Source: Podaxis mareebaensis (lineage: Eukaryota; Basidiomycota; Agaricomycetes; Agaricales; Agaricaceae). From it: 64,000 nucleotides of DNA. Of the stretch, positions 12,001 through 23,677 are shown in pieces. The position numbers and the translations under genes were made by a program. Each line of letters opens with the position of its first letter. Within the stretch, counting starts at the first letter, position 1. Under the pieces are notes generated by a model. It saw only the letters and a list, made by a program, of their open reading frames with translations, made no database searches and was not told the origin of the DNA. The stretch covers positions 248,001 to 312,000 of the forward strand of contig JAEUWP010000145.1 in assembly GCA_018524725.1 (NCBI GenBank), written 5' to 3'.

Positions 12001-12553
12001 TAGATTGCCTGGTATTGAACGGTGTCGACTGGAAGGGTGGTGTGTGGGTGTGTGGGTGTGTGGAGGGGTGAGCTCTGGAGAGAGAAGGGAGGATGATATA
12101 ACGTTGTATTTGAACCGTTCAACGAGTGGATTTGTAGGATTCGTTAGGTGCGCTGTCGAGATGAGGGTTTCTAAGTACTGTTGGTGGGATGTCAGCAAAG
12201 TGAAGTTGGAAGTTTGTTGAATACTGGGCAGACGTGTATCGTGTACCACGCATAGTACCAAGTGTAGCCCAAAAGGCAATATGGAAGGTACTAACATGGA
12301 GGAGGTATATTAGAAATTGTGGTCTCCATTCCCAGTCCGGCTCGATGTTGGTGTCGGCGTCATCTGAGTTTGTTAAAAAGGGTTCGAGCTCCTGCGTCAA
12401 CGCCGCCGTCGAGCCTGGCATGACATCCAGGCCCTCGCCCGCGTCTATACCAAAAAATCCACATCAGCAAAATCCTGTGCGAAAGATTGATGTTTCGTGC
12501 CCACCACGTAGGTATTGCTCTAGAGGGTGCTCATCGAACACCGCCTGGGCCAT
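9068..12553 (-). CDS. Large membrane protein, probable vezatin/myosin-binding-domain family
   Basis: Four exons in phase (12505-12553, 12296-12444, 11749-12177, 9068-11692) give 1,083 aa. The N-terminus, MAQAVFDEHPLEQYLRDAGE, is acidic. A first hydrophobic patch (about 58-66) and a strong hydrophobic region (about 160-198) ending YYLWIQSRTVKQ are followed by a helical segment with LDELISTNNEWES and TLEKDER (about 210-245). The rest is a long Ser/Pro-rich, low-complexity tail with helical islands. This order (paired membrane segments, then a helical myosin-binding-like region) resembles fungal vezatin-domain proteins related to Inp2, which links peroxisomes to myosin V. I give this from memory of the family pattern. 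The last exon alone would look like a soluble 907-aa protein, so the upstream exons matter. Confidence 0.6.
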
Positions 12554-13872
12554 TGCATGCGCGCCTAGTAAATTCAAGAATATAGTTCGTGTAGAGATAA
12601 GTCGTGAGGAAAGATAAAGAAAAAGAAAAGACAGACAGAACCTCAGACAGGCACCAAAGGGAACCTATCCAAGGCCCCACCACACTTATTGGGCTTTGTT
12701 TACATAAGCAGCTCATACTCACTCCCGTGAGTATTTGTGAGTATTTGTCTGTTTGTTCTTGCGCTCATTAACCATTGCCTGTCCTCTCCGAACAATGTAA
12801 AGCCATATGGCTACTGTAGGTCCTTATGCATCTATTCTTAGCTGCCTGACTAACTAAGATACATGCGCCACTGGCAATGGGGTTATCTTGCCACCATGTT
12901 CCAGCACACAGTCAGAGCTCTCCAATGCAAGCAATCTTGAGCGTTTTTATGGTTATTCCCTACTACGCGTGTTCAATATTGTCCGCCCTTATCACGGCGC
13001 TCGAGGTCCTCCTTTTTGTCAAAGACTCGCAAGAAATCCTCGTCCGCTTGCTTTTCGGCCGCGGCCACTGGACGGCCCAATAAATCCTGTCTTTGGTTCG
13101 CCCCAAACTAAGTCTTGCCACGGAATGATTACTCTGGGTCCTGCGCCTTGGTCTGCATAGCGGCCACAATAAACGACAACACTTCCCTTAAAAGAGATCC
13201 GAACTTCTTGCTTTCTTTCAGCCATGAGTTATGTTTTCGCCACGACCGAGCGTAGCAACTTATGCTGGGAATGCACCCAACTCACCTTGGGCATCTGGAT
13301 TACTAAATCTCTTCTACTAAGATGGCCCACGATTAACTATTTCTTGCTACCGGTTGGATTTCAACGGCCCCACCCAAGCAGCCGATCCCTACCCAGAGTT
13401 CATGCTTTAGCCAGAATGTGACTCCTCTCACCGTCCTCTGCATTGTCCTGACCTCCAAACTATGCCACACACGACGAGATACAGCCTGCCGCGGTGCTTG
13501 TCCTATCCCCATCCATGCCTTACGCACTATCACGTCCTATGTTTCCGACAACCCGATCAGAAGACCTGTGTCTCCGACAATACATCAAAACGCCCCAAAA
13601 GCGAACAGTCTCATTCCAAAAACAACTCCCCTTCCTATACATAGGCCCCTCCCGGCTCATCCTCACCACGCTCCGGTATTTTGGTTTAGGGTTGGAGATT
13701 ACACCGGCTCCCTCAGATCAATTCCAGGCTTCAGAAAATGCACCATCCTGCTTGTTTAGGCCCCTTCTTATGTTTCCCGAAAGAGAGAGCTGTCCAGAAT
13801 CTGCCTACAAAAATGTAGACACAATCCTAGACCCATTGGCTTGTCAGTGTTCCCTTTCTTTGCTCTCCCGCG
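12554..13872. other. Divergent intergenic region
   Basis: These 1.3 kb separate the divergent starts of the vezatin-like gene (-) and the P450 (+). Several short frames occur, but none continues through plausible splice sites. It should hold both promoters. Nothing else was recognised. Confidence 0.45.
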
Positions 13873-15847
13873 ATGTTGCAGGTATTCTTGAGCACCACCC
13901 TTCGAGTCGCGGCTCCCGTGCTTTTCCTGTTCATGGCGCAGGCAATCAAGTCTTTTTTCTTTCACCCTTTGTCCAAGTACCCTGGCCCACCCTTGGCAGC
14001 GATTACATCTCTATATAGGGCGTACTACGACGTTATCAAGGACGGCGGATGGGTCGAGCACCTTTTCTCGCTCCATGCGAAATACGGTGACCAATACTTC
14101 ATCGAGCGTCATACTCGAAACTAAGCAGTTCCACCCCAGGTACGATCGTCAGAGTTGGTCCAAACGAGGTGGGTAAAACGCCATATGATTCGTGAACGAT
14201 ATCAAAGATAAAGTTTCTTTCAGCTCCACTTCAGCGATCCCAGAGCCTACAATGATATTTATGGCATCGGTACTCGTTTCACCAAACAGCCTGAAATGTA
14301 CTCCTGCTTCGCAACCGACAAGTCTGTTTTTGCGATGCATGATCACCACCTAGCGATGCAACTTCGCGCCGCAATTGGTCCTTTCTTCTCTCGAAGGGCG
14401 ATATTAGGCCTCGAGAGTGTTATTCAAGCGAAAGTAACTCTACCCACCCGGCTACTCTCCATGCTGCGCACAACCTAACATGATTCCAGGTCGACCACCT
14501 TATTGCCCGGCTCCTCACCTACACTTCAACATCCGCAAACCTCGACCTAGCCTTCCGCTCTCTTTCCCTTGAGATCATAACAACCTACTGCTTCGCGCGT
14601 TCCTCCCATGCCCTCGACGCACCCAACTTCCAACACGCCATCCTCTCCGCCATCGACCGCACCCTCCCGATGATCTGGGTCTTCAAGCACTTCCCCCTCA
14701 TCCAAAAAGTCCTACTCAACGTACCAGAATGTTTCGCATCAGTCTTGAAGCCGAGCACGAAAGGCATTCTGGAGCAGAGGAAAATGTTAGGCGACCAGAT
14801 TGACGAAATCATGAAAGACCCCTCGAGTCTGCGTGGAAATGGACACGAGACGATTTACCACCACTTCTTGAATCCGGGTGGTGAGGAGGTGCCTAACGAA
14901 TACACCGACAAGATGGATCTGAAAGGCGAAAAAGTACAGCCTCCGCCACTGTCGCGCGAGTACCTCCTCGATGAAGGTCTCTACATGCGTTTCGCCGGGA
15001 GCGATACGGTCGGTAATGCATGTACCGTTGCGCTATATCACATCCTCATCAACTCGCATGTCCACAAAACGCTGTTAACTGAATTGATGCAAATCTGGCC
15101 AGATAAAGACGTTACGGTTGGGTACGAGAAGCTCGAGAAGCTTCCTTACTTTGTAAGTTTGTCCGCTTAGTGTTATCGCACTGTTCATCAATCTATGGCT
15201 TCTAGACTGCCGTGATCAAAGAATCGCTTCGCATGGGTCATGGCGTTGTTACTCCCCTTCCGCGTGTTATCGGTCCCACAGGTACGGAAATCCTAGGAAT
15301 GACAGTCCCGACTGGAGTACGTATCCTGTCTTTCCCTAGCATACAGCGATCTTGACCCATTCACGCCAGACTGTCGTTTCAATGGGTGCTCCAATTCTAC
15401 ATTCCAATCCCGAAATCTTCCCCAATCCGGACTGCTTCATTCCCGAACGATGGATGGGTGAGGAAAACCAGAGCCTGGATAGGTATCTGGTTGCGTTCTC
15501 GAAAGGACCACGGAGCTGTTTAGGCATCAAGTAGGTCCTTTATCTTTCCTTTCCACGCCACCGAGAGAATTATTAAGCCTATTATTTGCATAACGTCAGC
15601 CTTGCCTGGTGCGAGCTGTACCTCATCATCGCCAACATCATCCGCAAACTCGACTTGAAGCCTGATAACGCATCGTAAGTATACAGTGCCACTGGTTTTA
15701 CATGATCTAACCACACCCATAACCAATTGTTCCTTGACTTGCTGATATTACACTTACAGGAGCGATAACATAAGCTTCCGCGAATACTTCGTCCCAGTAC
15801 GCCGCGATAACCACTTCCATGTTTATGTCCAACCACGGGACCTCTGA
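13873..15847 (+). CDS. Cytochrome P450 monooxygenase
   Basis: Eight exons (13873-14086, 14140-14168, 14224-14433, 14490-15152, 15206-15316, 15370-15530, 15600-15674, 15760-15847) join in phase to 516 aa, a normal microsomal P450 length. Visible hallmarks in order: hydrophobic N-terminal anchor; proline hinge KYPGPPLAA; I-helix oxygen-binding motif FAGSDTV; K-helix ExxR as KESLR; PERW; and the heme-binding loop FSKGPRSCLG with the axial Cys. All key residues are present, so the enzyme should be a functional heme-thiolate monooxygenase at the ER. The substrate cannot be inferred. The shape resembles the large fungal families of secondary metabolism and xenobiotic oxidation. No biosynthetic partner genes lie beside it. 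Confidence 0.93.
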
Positions 15848-17533
15848 ATTCCACCCTAAACTGATACTATGATACAACTGACAATGTATCTGTACACTAT
15901 GTAAATGCCGGAACTGTACTGTCAGTGTCGCCACAATAGAAAAAAAAACACGGTTGGTAGCACGAGGCATGCTTCACTAGATACGGCATGGATATCTGCG
16001 CAACTTGGCAGTGATGCACACCATGTGTTTGGTGAACATCCGCGCTAACCATTCGCCGAAGGTTTGAACTTTACTTGACAGGGTTGAACCATTCGTTATC
16101 CAGCTCCTGGGGCTTCTCCATTTTGTCTTGTTGAAATGGTGTTGTTTATTGTGTTTGGTTTCCCAAAAATATCGACATCTCACCTAGTGGCCGAAGATAT
16201 ACTTACCCAGATGGTGTATTTATATCTAGAAGCGATCAGCGGCCTTGCCAATCAATGGGTACATATGTGTCCTCATTTGTCTCTCGAAGTCATCGTGCTT
16301 GGTTCGATGAGCAATCCACTCCCTTTGGCGTCTAATATTCATTCTTGGGTCTCTCAAAATACACCATATTAAATGAAAGCTAATATCGGCGATGCAAAGA
16401 CGTAATCAAAAGCCCCAGTTGGTTTCCTCAGGCCGCCTCGCGGCTAGCCCCTGAAGGTGCTCAAATAATTCGCCATCCAATTTCTGGAGAGGTTCTCGGG
16501 AAGTTTCAGGAGCGCGACGAAGCATAAACTCACATACAGATGCTTTTGGCAAAATTCTTTGTAATACCCCCGAAGATTAGCCATACTCTGGACAGCATCC
16601 TTCCGCGATCTCTACGGCTCTCGTAAATGCGTTCCCCTCCGCGAGGCGGTGTCCGACAATGGATCTATAGCATCGTAGCATCGTCTTTTTTCGTGAATGT
16701 GTCGCCCTCATTTCATACGCTCTCCCCCTTCAGGGCTAGGGATGCCGCCTTCTGAAACTGAGGGCAATCCGCGTGCACGGGCATCGCAGCTGAGGTTGCT
16801 CGTGGCAACGACCCGACCTTGTTATACTGAGGCAGCCTGATCTACTAGGGTTCAACTTCATGTACGCTCAAGACCCTTCGATCCCGCAAGTTTAGCGGTA
16901 ACTTTGTTGATGGAGTTGTCTAGGACTACTGGGGGCTCGAAGCCTCAAGCGGCCACTGCGCCTGTATAGCTGCGTGGTTTTCTCGTTGAACTTTGGTTCG
17001 AGTGTCATTTTTTGACGGACAAGTTTTTCGAGCTTACGACTTGAGGCACATTGGGCAGTAGTTGAGCATTCTGCAGTAGCTGTAGACCACGGCGGTAGAC
17101 TTGGAATATATACGCGAAGAAGTACATATACTTTGCTTGTTGGAACCTAATCCGTAGGGTCAATGCTCGGATCCCTTAGTAACACGAGTGCATAGTCTTA
17201 TGCAAGGCTATTCTCCGCGTCGAGTCGAAAGAAGTCGAGCGATGGGATAAATGCTTACTGTAATTCGTCCGTTCGTGATCACTTTGAACGTTACTCGACG
17301 TACTCAGGCTAGTAGCTGCCGAAGCTATATTTTTTGCTGATCATTTTCTTGGCCAATTTCGCGCCTTGCCATGGGACAAGTGAGTTCTCGACAACCATCC
17401 TATTGCATTATTGACACGATGACAAGCACAGCAGGATCAGGTACTAACAGCCTACTCTGCATACAACAAGAGGAGAAACTCGATTTCGAATTGAACCGGA
17501 GGCTCATAAGGGGATATCTACACCAAGGTTGAA
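15848..17533. other. 1.7-kb gene-poor stretch
   Basis: Between about 16380 and 17530 hardly any open frame above 60 codons exists on either strand. That fits non-coding or decayed DNA. No terminal repeats, transposase motif, tRNA or other RNA gene was recognised. The P450 3' end and the 3' end of the 17534-18307 gene must lie at its margins. Confidence 0.45.
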
Positions 17534-18307
17534 CTACGCCTTAAATGCCTCAGAATACTTCTTCATCCAATCTCTGTGTCTCAGTTGAGTACCTCGTTTC
17601 GAACAACAACGGTGCACATACTTGTGGAGGTTTCTCGTATACTTCTTCGCAAGACCTTCGAGAATCTGCAGCGGTTCCTTCGAATATCCTTCCACAAATT
17701 CCTCGATCATTGTCTTCCCCTCTCCCTCGGCCACGAACCTCACGGTCTTCCTCGCCCATGTCTCTAATCCAGGTGTATCCGTAATCGTAACTTCCCACAA
17801 CCCCATCTTCTCCTCCTCGTCCCAGACATACGTTCCTCTTTGATGTGTAATGTCTGTCAACAAGCCCCAGAACGCCGACAACCTATCCTTAGCCTTGAAC
17901 TTGATCCTCTCATATTTTTTTCCTCCTTCAGCCTCTGCGTCACCGCCGGTAGACGAGGGCATCTCGCGGACACGAGCATCGGCTAAGGGTCCAGGGAGGA
18001 CAACCTGGTCGCGAGCAACTTCGTGGTACTCGATACAGACCGGATTCAGCTGAGCGAGCGTTCCGAAGTTGTCCAGCCCCCCAAGTTTCGAGACAGCTTC
18101 ATTGAACGGTTTATCCAGGATGATCGAGAGTTTGAAGGACCATTGGGGCTTAGCTGTTGGATACCTCTCGTTGAAAGTGGTCTCGGCGGCAGCTATTTGT
18201 TCTGGGGATAGTTTGCCCATGTCTTTCCGAGAGGCTCCAAGTTCGTGATTGAAGTCATCCAGGTAAACCGCAAGTTTATATATCGCTGTGGTATCCGATT
18301 TTACCAA
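17534..18307 (-). CDS. Uncharacterised protein with SRPBCC/Bet v 1-like C-terminal half
   Basis: The open frame runs through, but a 48-nt intron is very likely at 17574-17621 (gtatgt donor, ctgag branch-like sequence, cacag acceptor). It is divisible by three and stop-free. Removing it gives 241 aa ending LHKDWMKKYSEAFKA instead of a Cys/Arg-rich insert. The N-terminal half starts MVKSDTTAIYKLAVYL and has a helical region. Residues of about 130-225 alternate strands with a final long helix (KFKAKDRLSAFWGL ... WEVTITDTPG ... MIEEFVEGY), as in small hydrophobic-ligand-binding SRPBCC proteins. The family assignment is inference from this pattern. The protein is probably soluble and cytosolic. 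Confidence 0.6.
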   Translation of the reverse strand: MVKSDTTAIYKLAVYLDDFNHELGASRKDMGKLSPEQIAAAETTFNERYPTAKPQWSFKLSIILDKPFNEAVSKLGGLDNFGTLAQLNPVCIEYHEVARDQVVLPGPLADARVREMPSSTGGDAEAEGGKKYERIKFKAKDRLSAFWGLLTDITHQRGTYVWDEEEKMGLWEVTITDTPGLETWARKTVRFVAEGEGKTMIEEFVEGYSKEPLQILEGLAKKYTRNLHKYVHRCCSKRGTQLRHRDWMKKYSEAFKA

Positions 18308-19617
18308 GTCGGGGTGTTTCTATTGAGGAGATGCAAGACCAAGACAGAGAGGTGTAAGAAAAGCACAACTGGTTTCCTCCGGCACAGGAAAACGGTGGCT
18401 CAGGAACGACGAGGACACTAGGACCATCATAGCAAATCGCCACTATTCCTATAGAGGATCGCCGAACGTCAAGGTCAATTTGGAGGTAGGGGGCACTTCT
18501 TTGGAATACTTTCATTCCACCAACGGCACCAAAAACGAACCACTCCTAGGTTCATTCTCTAAGGACATCAACCTAGCGATAATTGAGTTACCGATTAATT
18601 GATAAGGCGTCTGGACTCGACATCATGATAATTTTGGCACCTCGGCTCACACATCCAAGATAGGGAAGGGAGGCGGGGACGAGTTATAATGCGAACAGAA
18701 AACGAGGTAACAACAGCAGGCTAGGGTTAATATACAGGTAGTATGAGGTTGATTCTATCAGAACAAGAGAGGAGGAAATACGAAAAAAAGCGAAAAAGGA
18801 GAAACGAGGAGGGAAGAAAAGCATAAAGGTGAAAGAGGTTAACTCGATGGTGGCAAATAAGCCAAGGAGGAGATGGATATGCATGTGAGACAAATGACCG
18901 CACAGATACAAGAAATGGCGAAGCAGCACAACGCCCGATAACCACGGAACAGCGATATTTTTGAGGAGACGGAAGGCGACAAAGCGGGCGGGGCATCAAT
19001 GCCCACATTGAACAGGGAGGAGGGCGGACGACGAGGCTGGCGATTAGAAGGGAGGCTGTGAGAGCAGAGCGAAGATGTTAGGTCAGGACGGCGCGGGAGG
19101 TAAGAACTAGTCCAGTATGAAGGGGTGAGTGGGTTGAAGAACGGGAATGGAACAAAGGGGCCGAATGAAGAAAGGCATGCCTGTTGTACATGGGAAAGGA
19201 ATGACCAGTCACGATATGGGAACACGCAATGGAGAAATGCGAATAATCAAATGAGCTGGTATCGAAACAAAGCACGCAAATAGTGGTAGTAATAATGACC
19301 GTAATGTATACGGAGAAGGGAGGGAGGGACCAGGGGAGAATGAGGAAAGGGGGCACGAGAACACCACAAGCGACATAGGTAATACACTAATCAAAATATG
19401 ATAAAGAAAAACAGCGAGAAGAAAAAAGGAATGGGGGGTGAAACAATGAAGCATCAAGAAAGAGAACACAATACTAAACATGAAGAGACCAAAAGAGAAT
19501 TCCACCAATCCACTTCGGGGGGATGAAAAGTGACGACAGTTCGGAATGAAGTCCACCACCAAAAGAAGGTCGAAACAAATCCCACGCACATTCAACAACA
19601 ATAACACCGTGCATTGC
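18308..19617. other. Intergenic region with strand asymmetry
   Basis: About 1.3 kb, purine-rich on the plus strand from 18700 on, so hydrophobic frames appear on the minus strand. They are best read as composition artefacts in the 3' UTR and downstream sequence of the gene ending at 19618. Nothing else was recognised. Confidence 0.4.
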
Positions 19618-22600
19618 CTACTTCAAGTCAAGAGGATCCTCGGGGTGATTGAACCACTGGCCGAAATCTCTCTCGAAGTTGATGTCCCCATCCGGTCTGA
19701 ACAAGTTGGGGTCGATATCATCCAGAGCGTTCGCCACGCCCTGCATGAACTCCTGCGAGAAAATATTTCCCGTCAGGTCCCCCATGCCCCCAATGCCAGC
19801 TCCACCGGCGGATGGGTTCATGTTCATATTCATGTTCATACCAAGTCCTGTACCAGCAGCTGCGTTCATACCGACCATCGGATTCATACCCAAGAAATTC
19901 ATACCTGAGGCTCCCCCTGTACCGCCACCAACGCCTCCTCCAGGGGCCCCTCCAGCTCCTGGTGCACCACCTCCGCTAGCACCCGGCGCGCCCCCTCCAC
20001 CTGCATTGTTGCCACCCGAGCTTCCACCAGCGGTTATGCCTGCCGTTGGCGGCGGTTGGTTCAAGTTTGCAGGCGGATTCATGCCCATCATTCCCCCCAC
20101 ATTCATGTTCATACCGCCAGATGGGTTCATACCACCGGGCGGATTCATCGGGTTGAGACTGCCCATAACGGAGCTCGGCACAGGTGATGGTGCTGCCCGC
20201 GTTCCGCCCACTGGTGTACCGTGGTTTGATGGTGCATTCTGTTGGTTCGGAGCGGGGGTCGCCGGCGCAGGATTGGGCGTCTGTTGATTCCGCGGTGATC
20301 CATCCGTTGTCTTGCCGTCCTTCGCCGTGTCTTTCCCAGGAGCAGGAGACGGTGGCGGAGGCATTCGGTTTTGTGGTTGTCCACCGGCGGCGGGGTTGGC
20401 TCCCGGTCGTGCAGCAGGGCTAGGGTTGAACTGAGGCCCAGCGCCTTGGTTGAACGAAGGATCCGTTGATGCTGGTGATGCGGCATTGACAGGCATGTTG
20501 TTCTTGTGCATGTTATGCATGTTTTGACGATACATCTGATGCTGGGCGTTAGTCTCGATGATCGTAACCACCATCGGTCCAAAGGAGAACAAACGGAACA
20601 CACTTACCATCATATTCTGTGAACCTCCCGGATGTCCCATCTGCGGCGGGCTCATCTGTGTCATCCCTCCCATCTGCGGCGGCATACCCATTTGTCCACC
20701 AGGATGTGGTACGCCATTCGCCATTCTTTGTCCCTGCATCAACATCATGCCAGCCGGCCCACTACCCATGGGAGGTTGCATCCCGGGTCCAGGCCCCCCT
20801 CCGGGTCCTCCTTGTTGCATCCCAGGCGCTCCAGGTGGCATCCCACCCGGGCCAGGGCCTCCCTGTGGCATAGGTCCTTGCGACATCATACCTGGACCCC
20901 CAGGTGCTTGTAACCCACTGGGTCCATGACCTTGCATGCCTCCTGGCATCCCAAGCGGTCCGCCAGGTTGCATACCTCCAGGTTGCATGGGCATGCCTGG
21001 ATTCGGTCCCTGCATACCGGTCGGTCCTGGCATTCCCCCAGTTCCAGGCTGCATTCCGGGATGTTGCATTCCAGACGTGCCGGGCTGTTGTCCTGGATAT
21101 GTCATAGGAGCCATGGAAGGGGTCTGACCAGGTGACGTTCGCTGACGCTTTCGCTCGGGTGGCGATGATTCCGTTCTTGGCAGGTTCTCGTGCTACGTGA
21201 AGTTGTGAACAGCTGAAGGGGTGGATTGATAGCGTCGGATACTAACCTCGTCCCCTGGTGAATTGCTGTTCCTCTTGTTACGGTTTTGAACATTGTGCGG
21301 TGCCTGAAGGTTGCGCATTGGGAGGATCGAAGGGCCAGCAGCTGGGTTCTCTCCGGGTTTAGGGGCACTTGGGCGACGCGCTTTCCACGACTGTAATATC
21401 CGTTGCTGAGGATAGGTCATCGTGGATCAGATAAACGAAATGACGGTATCGTATATCGCGGGACCTACCTTATCAATTGAAGTTAAGGCACTAATGTCTT
21501 TCCCCAGTAATCCTAATTCTGCCTTCAGTATTTCCAGAGTAGCGTTTGGTATTTGAAGAATTTCCATGTTGATGATGTCTCCATTAACTTGCCTCACTGC
21601 CAAGGACGGACTGGGTTGGGTGATTGCTCCCGGCGTGGTTGTCCGACTAGGCGGTCGACCCACCCCAAACTGGTTTGGAACTTGCCCAGTTTGTTGCCCA
21701 GGTTGGGGAGTGTTCCCTTGAGGATTTGGGTTCATCGGACTCTGAGGAATGTTGGGCCTACCCATAGCCATATTAGCCATGTGGGGGGAAGCGCCCACCG
21801 GCATGCCAAACTGAGTTGGTTGTTGTGGAGGTGGTGCACCGGGTCCCGGAGGTGAGTTCGCCATCATTGGGCTCTGGAAAGGACCAGTAGTCGCACCGCG
21901 TACTTGTTGCACTTGGCCTGGGGGAGGCGGGGGTCCATTCAGTGGCGGCCGGACGGCACCAGGCATGAAAGCTGCTTGAGGAGGCGGGTTAACTGTCCCA
22001 TGGGGAGGGTTTCCGGGATTCGTCGTCCCATTTGGTTGGTTGAATGGCGCTGGACCAGGCGCGCCGGGGGGAACAACTCCGTTTGGTAAAGTTCCGTTGG
22101 TCAGAAAGTTGCCTGGGCGTTGCGGCATCCCGTTCATCATCCGAGGAGGCATTCCTGCCTGCGAGCCTTGGGGAGAAAATTGAGACCTGCCGACGAATAG
22201 GAAGTCAATGGTATATACCGATATGAAGCGGAGGCCCATTTGCGCCTGGGGCTGTTGATTGGGTGGATTGCATTCGCATTGCAGCCTGCCGAGTCTGATG
22301 CTGTACATTACAGAAAAATGAAAAGGAGTCATAATGAGTCAAGTGAAGGGCAAGTGATAGTGGCGAGTCAAAAGGGTTAAACCACTCACCTGGGTGTAAG
22401 TCAGTGCATCTTCTGTGGCGCCTCCAAGGGGATTTGACTTGGCTTGAAAGAGCACCCAAAACACGCTCCACCATCTTTATAAAGCGATAAAGGATGGGGG
22501 GAGGTTCGAGGAAAAGGATCAAGGTGGACGATCAGCAACCCGAGTAAGAAAAGCGGATCAGAGTCGAAACTACTCACTCGAACAGCAAGCCCTGGCGAGC

Positions 22601-22922
22601 ATTTATTGGCGGTGTGGAGTCGGGGGCGATATCTGCTTCAGCCAACAGCTCTTTCGCAGTCTTCTTGAATCCCCGTTTATAGCAATAGTCGTAGATGTAG
22701 ATGTTGAACCTGCATACACACGGCATGGTGACAAAGGAAGCCAATGCATTTTCCGAGGGGACGAGAACGGGAAGAATAGATTAATCCGAGCCAAAAAGGC
22801 GTAAAGAGAGGATGTACGCACATCTTGTCACCCTCCCATGACAGAGATGAAGGGCCTGTATCGGAGGATGCCTGGGGCTGCGGGGGTTGGGGAGGTTGTG
22901 GAGGCGGGGGCGCTGACGCCAT
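19618..22922 (-). CDS. LisH/LUFS-domain transcriptional regulator (Flo8/Som1/SSDP type)
   Basis: Eight exons (22822-22922, 22578-22709, 22390-22474, 22219-22300, 21469-22166, 21247-21405, 20608-21186, 19618-20541) join in phase to 919 aa. After a Pro-rich start, residues of about 28-95 form the LUFS/LisH domain: FNIYIYDYCYKRGFKKTA, KELLAEADI, then GLLFEWWSVFWVLFQA. That is the signature shared by yeast Flo8, Aspergillus SomA/Magnaporthe Som1 and metazoan SSBP proteins. A middle segment has a basic nuclear-type patch (PERKRQRTSPG) and a QRILQSWKARR helix. The rest is Gly/Pro/Met/Gln-rich, with an acidic end containing DIDPNLFRPDGD and FNHPEDPLDL that may be an activation segment. Known relatives act downstream of cAMP-PKA in filamentation, adhesion and development; the same role here is inference. 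Confidence 0.85.
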
Positions 22923-23677
22923 GTGTGTACGAGGGGAAAAGAAAAGGTGATATCAACAACAACGGGGGTTATACCTCGGGAAGGATGATTTTGATGTGCC
23001 GAGAAGGGGCGCAACGCAGGCGGGTGGGGGGATAAGAGTAGTCACTGTACAAATCCCCAGATATGTACAGATCGCGGGGTAAGTGGAGACGACTCGAAGG
23101 CGACGAACCGACCGGGAATGCCTCTCCTATAGGATTACAAGAGAACCTCTGCGCATAAAGGGGAGCGAATAGCCCTGCTCAATACGAACGTGACACGAAT
23201 ACACCGAAAGAGCGTACCGGAATCTTCAAGAGCAAGCGTGGATTGGGGTGCGAAACTTGGCTCGGAGCTGTACAGCAATGGTAACAGACACCGGGCGCAG
23301 AAGATGGCGCAGGAGATGGCGCAGGAGAAGACCTCGCGGGGTTCTTGGATATGAGTGTTGTACAGAGTAACAAGGGGCGTGGCGATACGAGGCCGGGTTG
23401 TTATCGGGATGGCCTAGGAGAGTGTGGATAGGGGCAACGTCCGTGTATGTGTTGACTTGCGAGCTCGATGTTGTCGACGACAGGGAAGTGGGAGTCGGAC
23501 GTGGTGGTTGTTGGGAGAGCTGTCGTTGTGGTGTGCTGGGGCTTTGGCTGCTTTGCTTTGCTTGATTGGTTCCTGCCAAACACCGCACCGGCCTTCCTAT
23601 TTGGGCGCCGACTCAATCTCCGCCAGTTGCCGACATGCATACATAGACAATGAATTACAAATTACAACTACACTAAA
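22923..23677. other. Promoter/leader region of the LisH regulator
   Basis: This is 0.75 kb between the start codon of the LisH gene and the stop codon of the START protein, both on the minus strand. Frames here are Ser/Pro/Gln-rich fragments without splice support. Nothing else was recognised. Confidence 0.4.

Noticed and set aside
13494..14018. 174-codon frame upstream of the P450
   Set aside because: It overlaps the P450 first exon in another frame and shows no recognisable family.
18684..19607. Hydrophobic minus-strand frames resembling membrane proteins
   Set aside because: They come from a purine-rich plus strand; no splice joins or conserved motifs, and they lie in the 3' region of the LisH gene.
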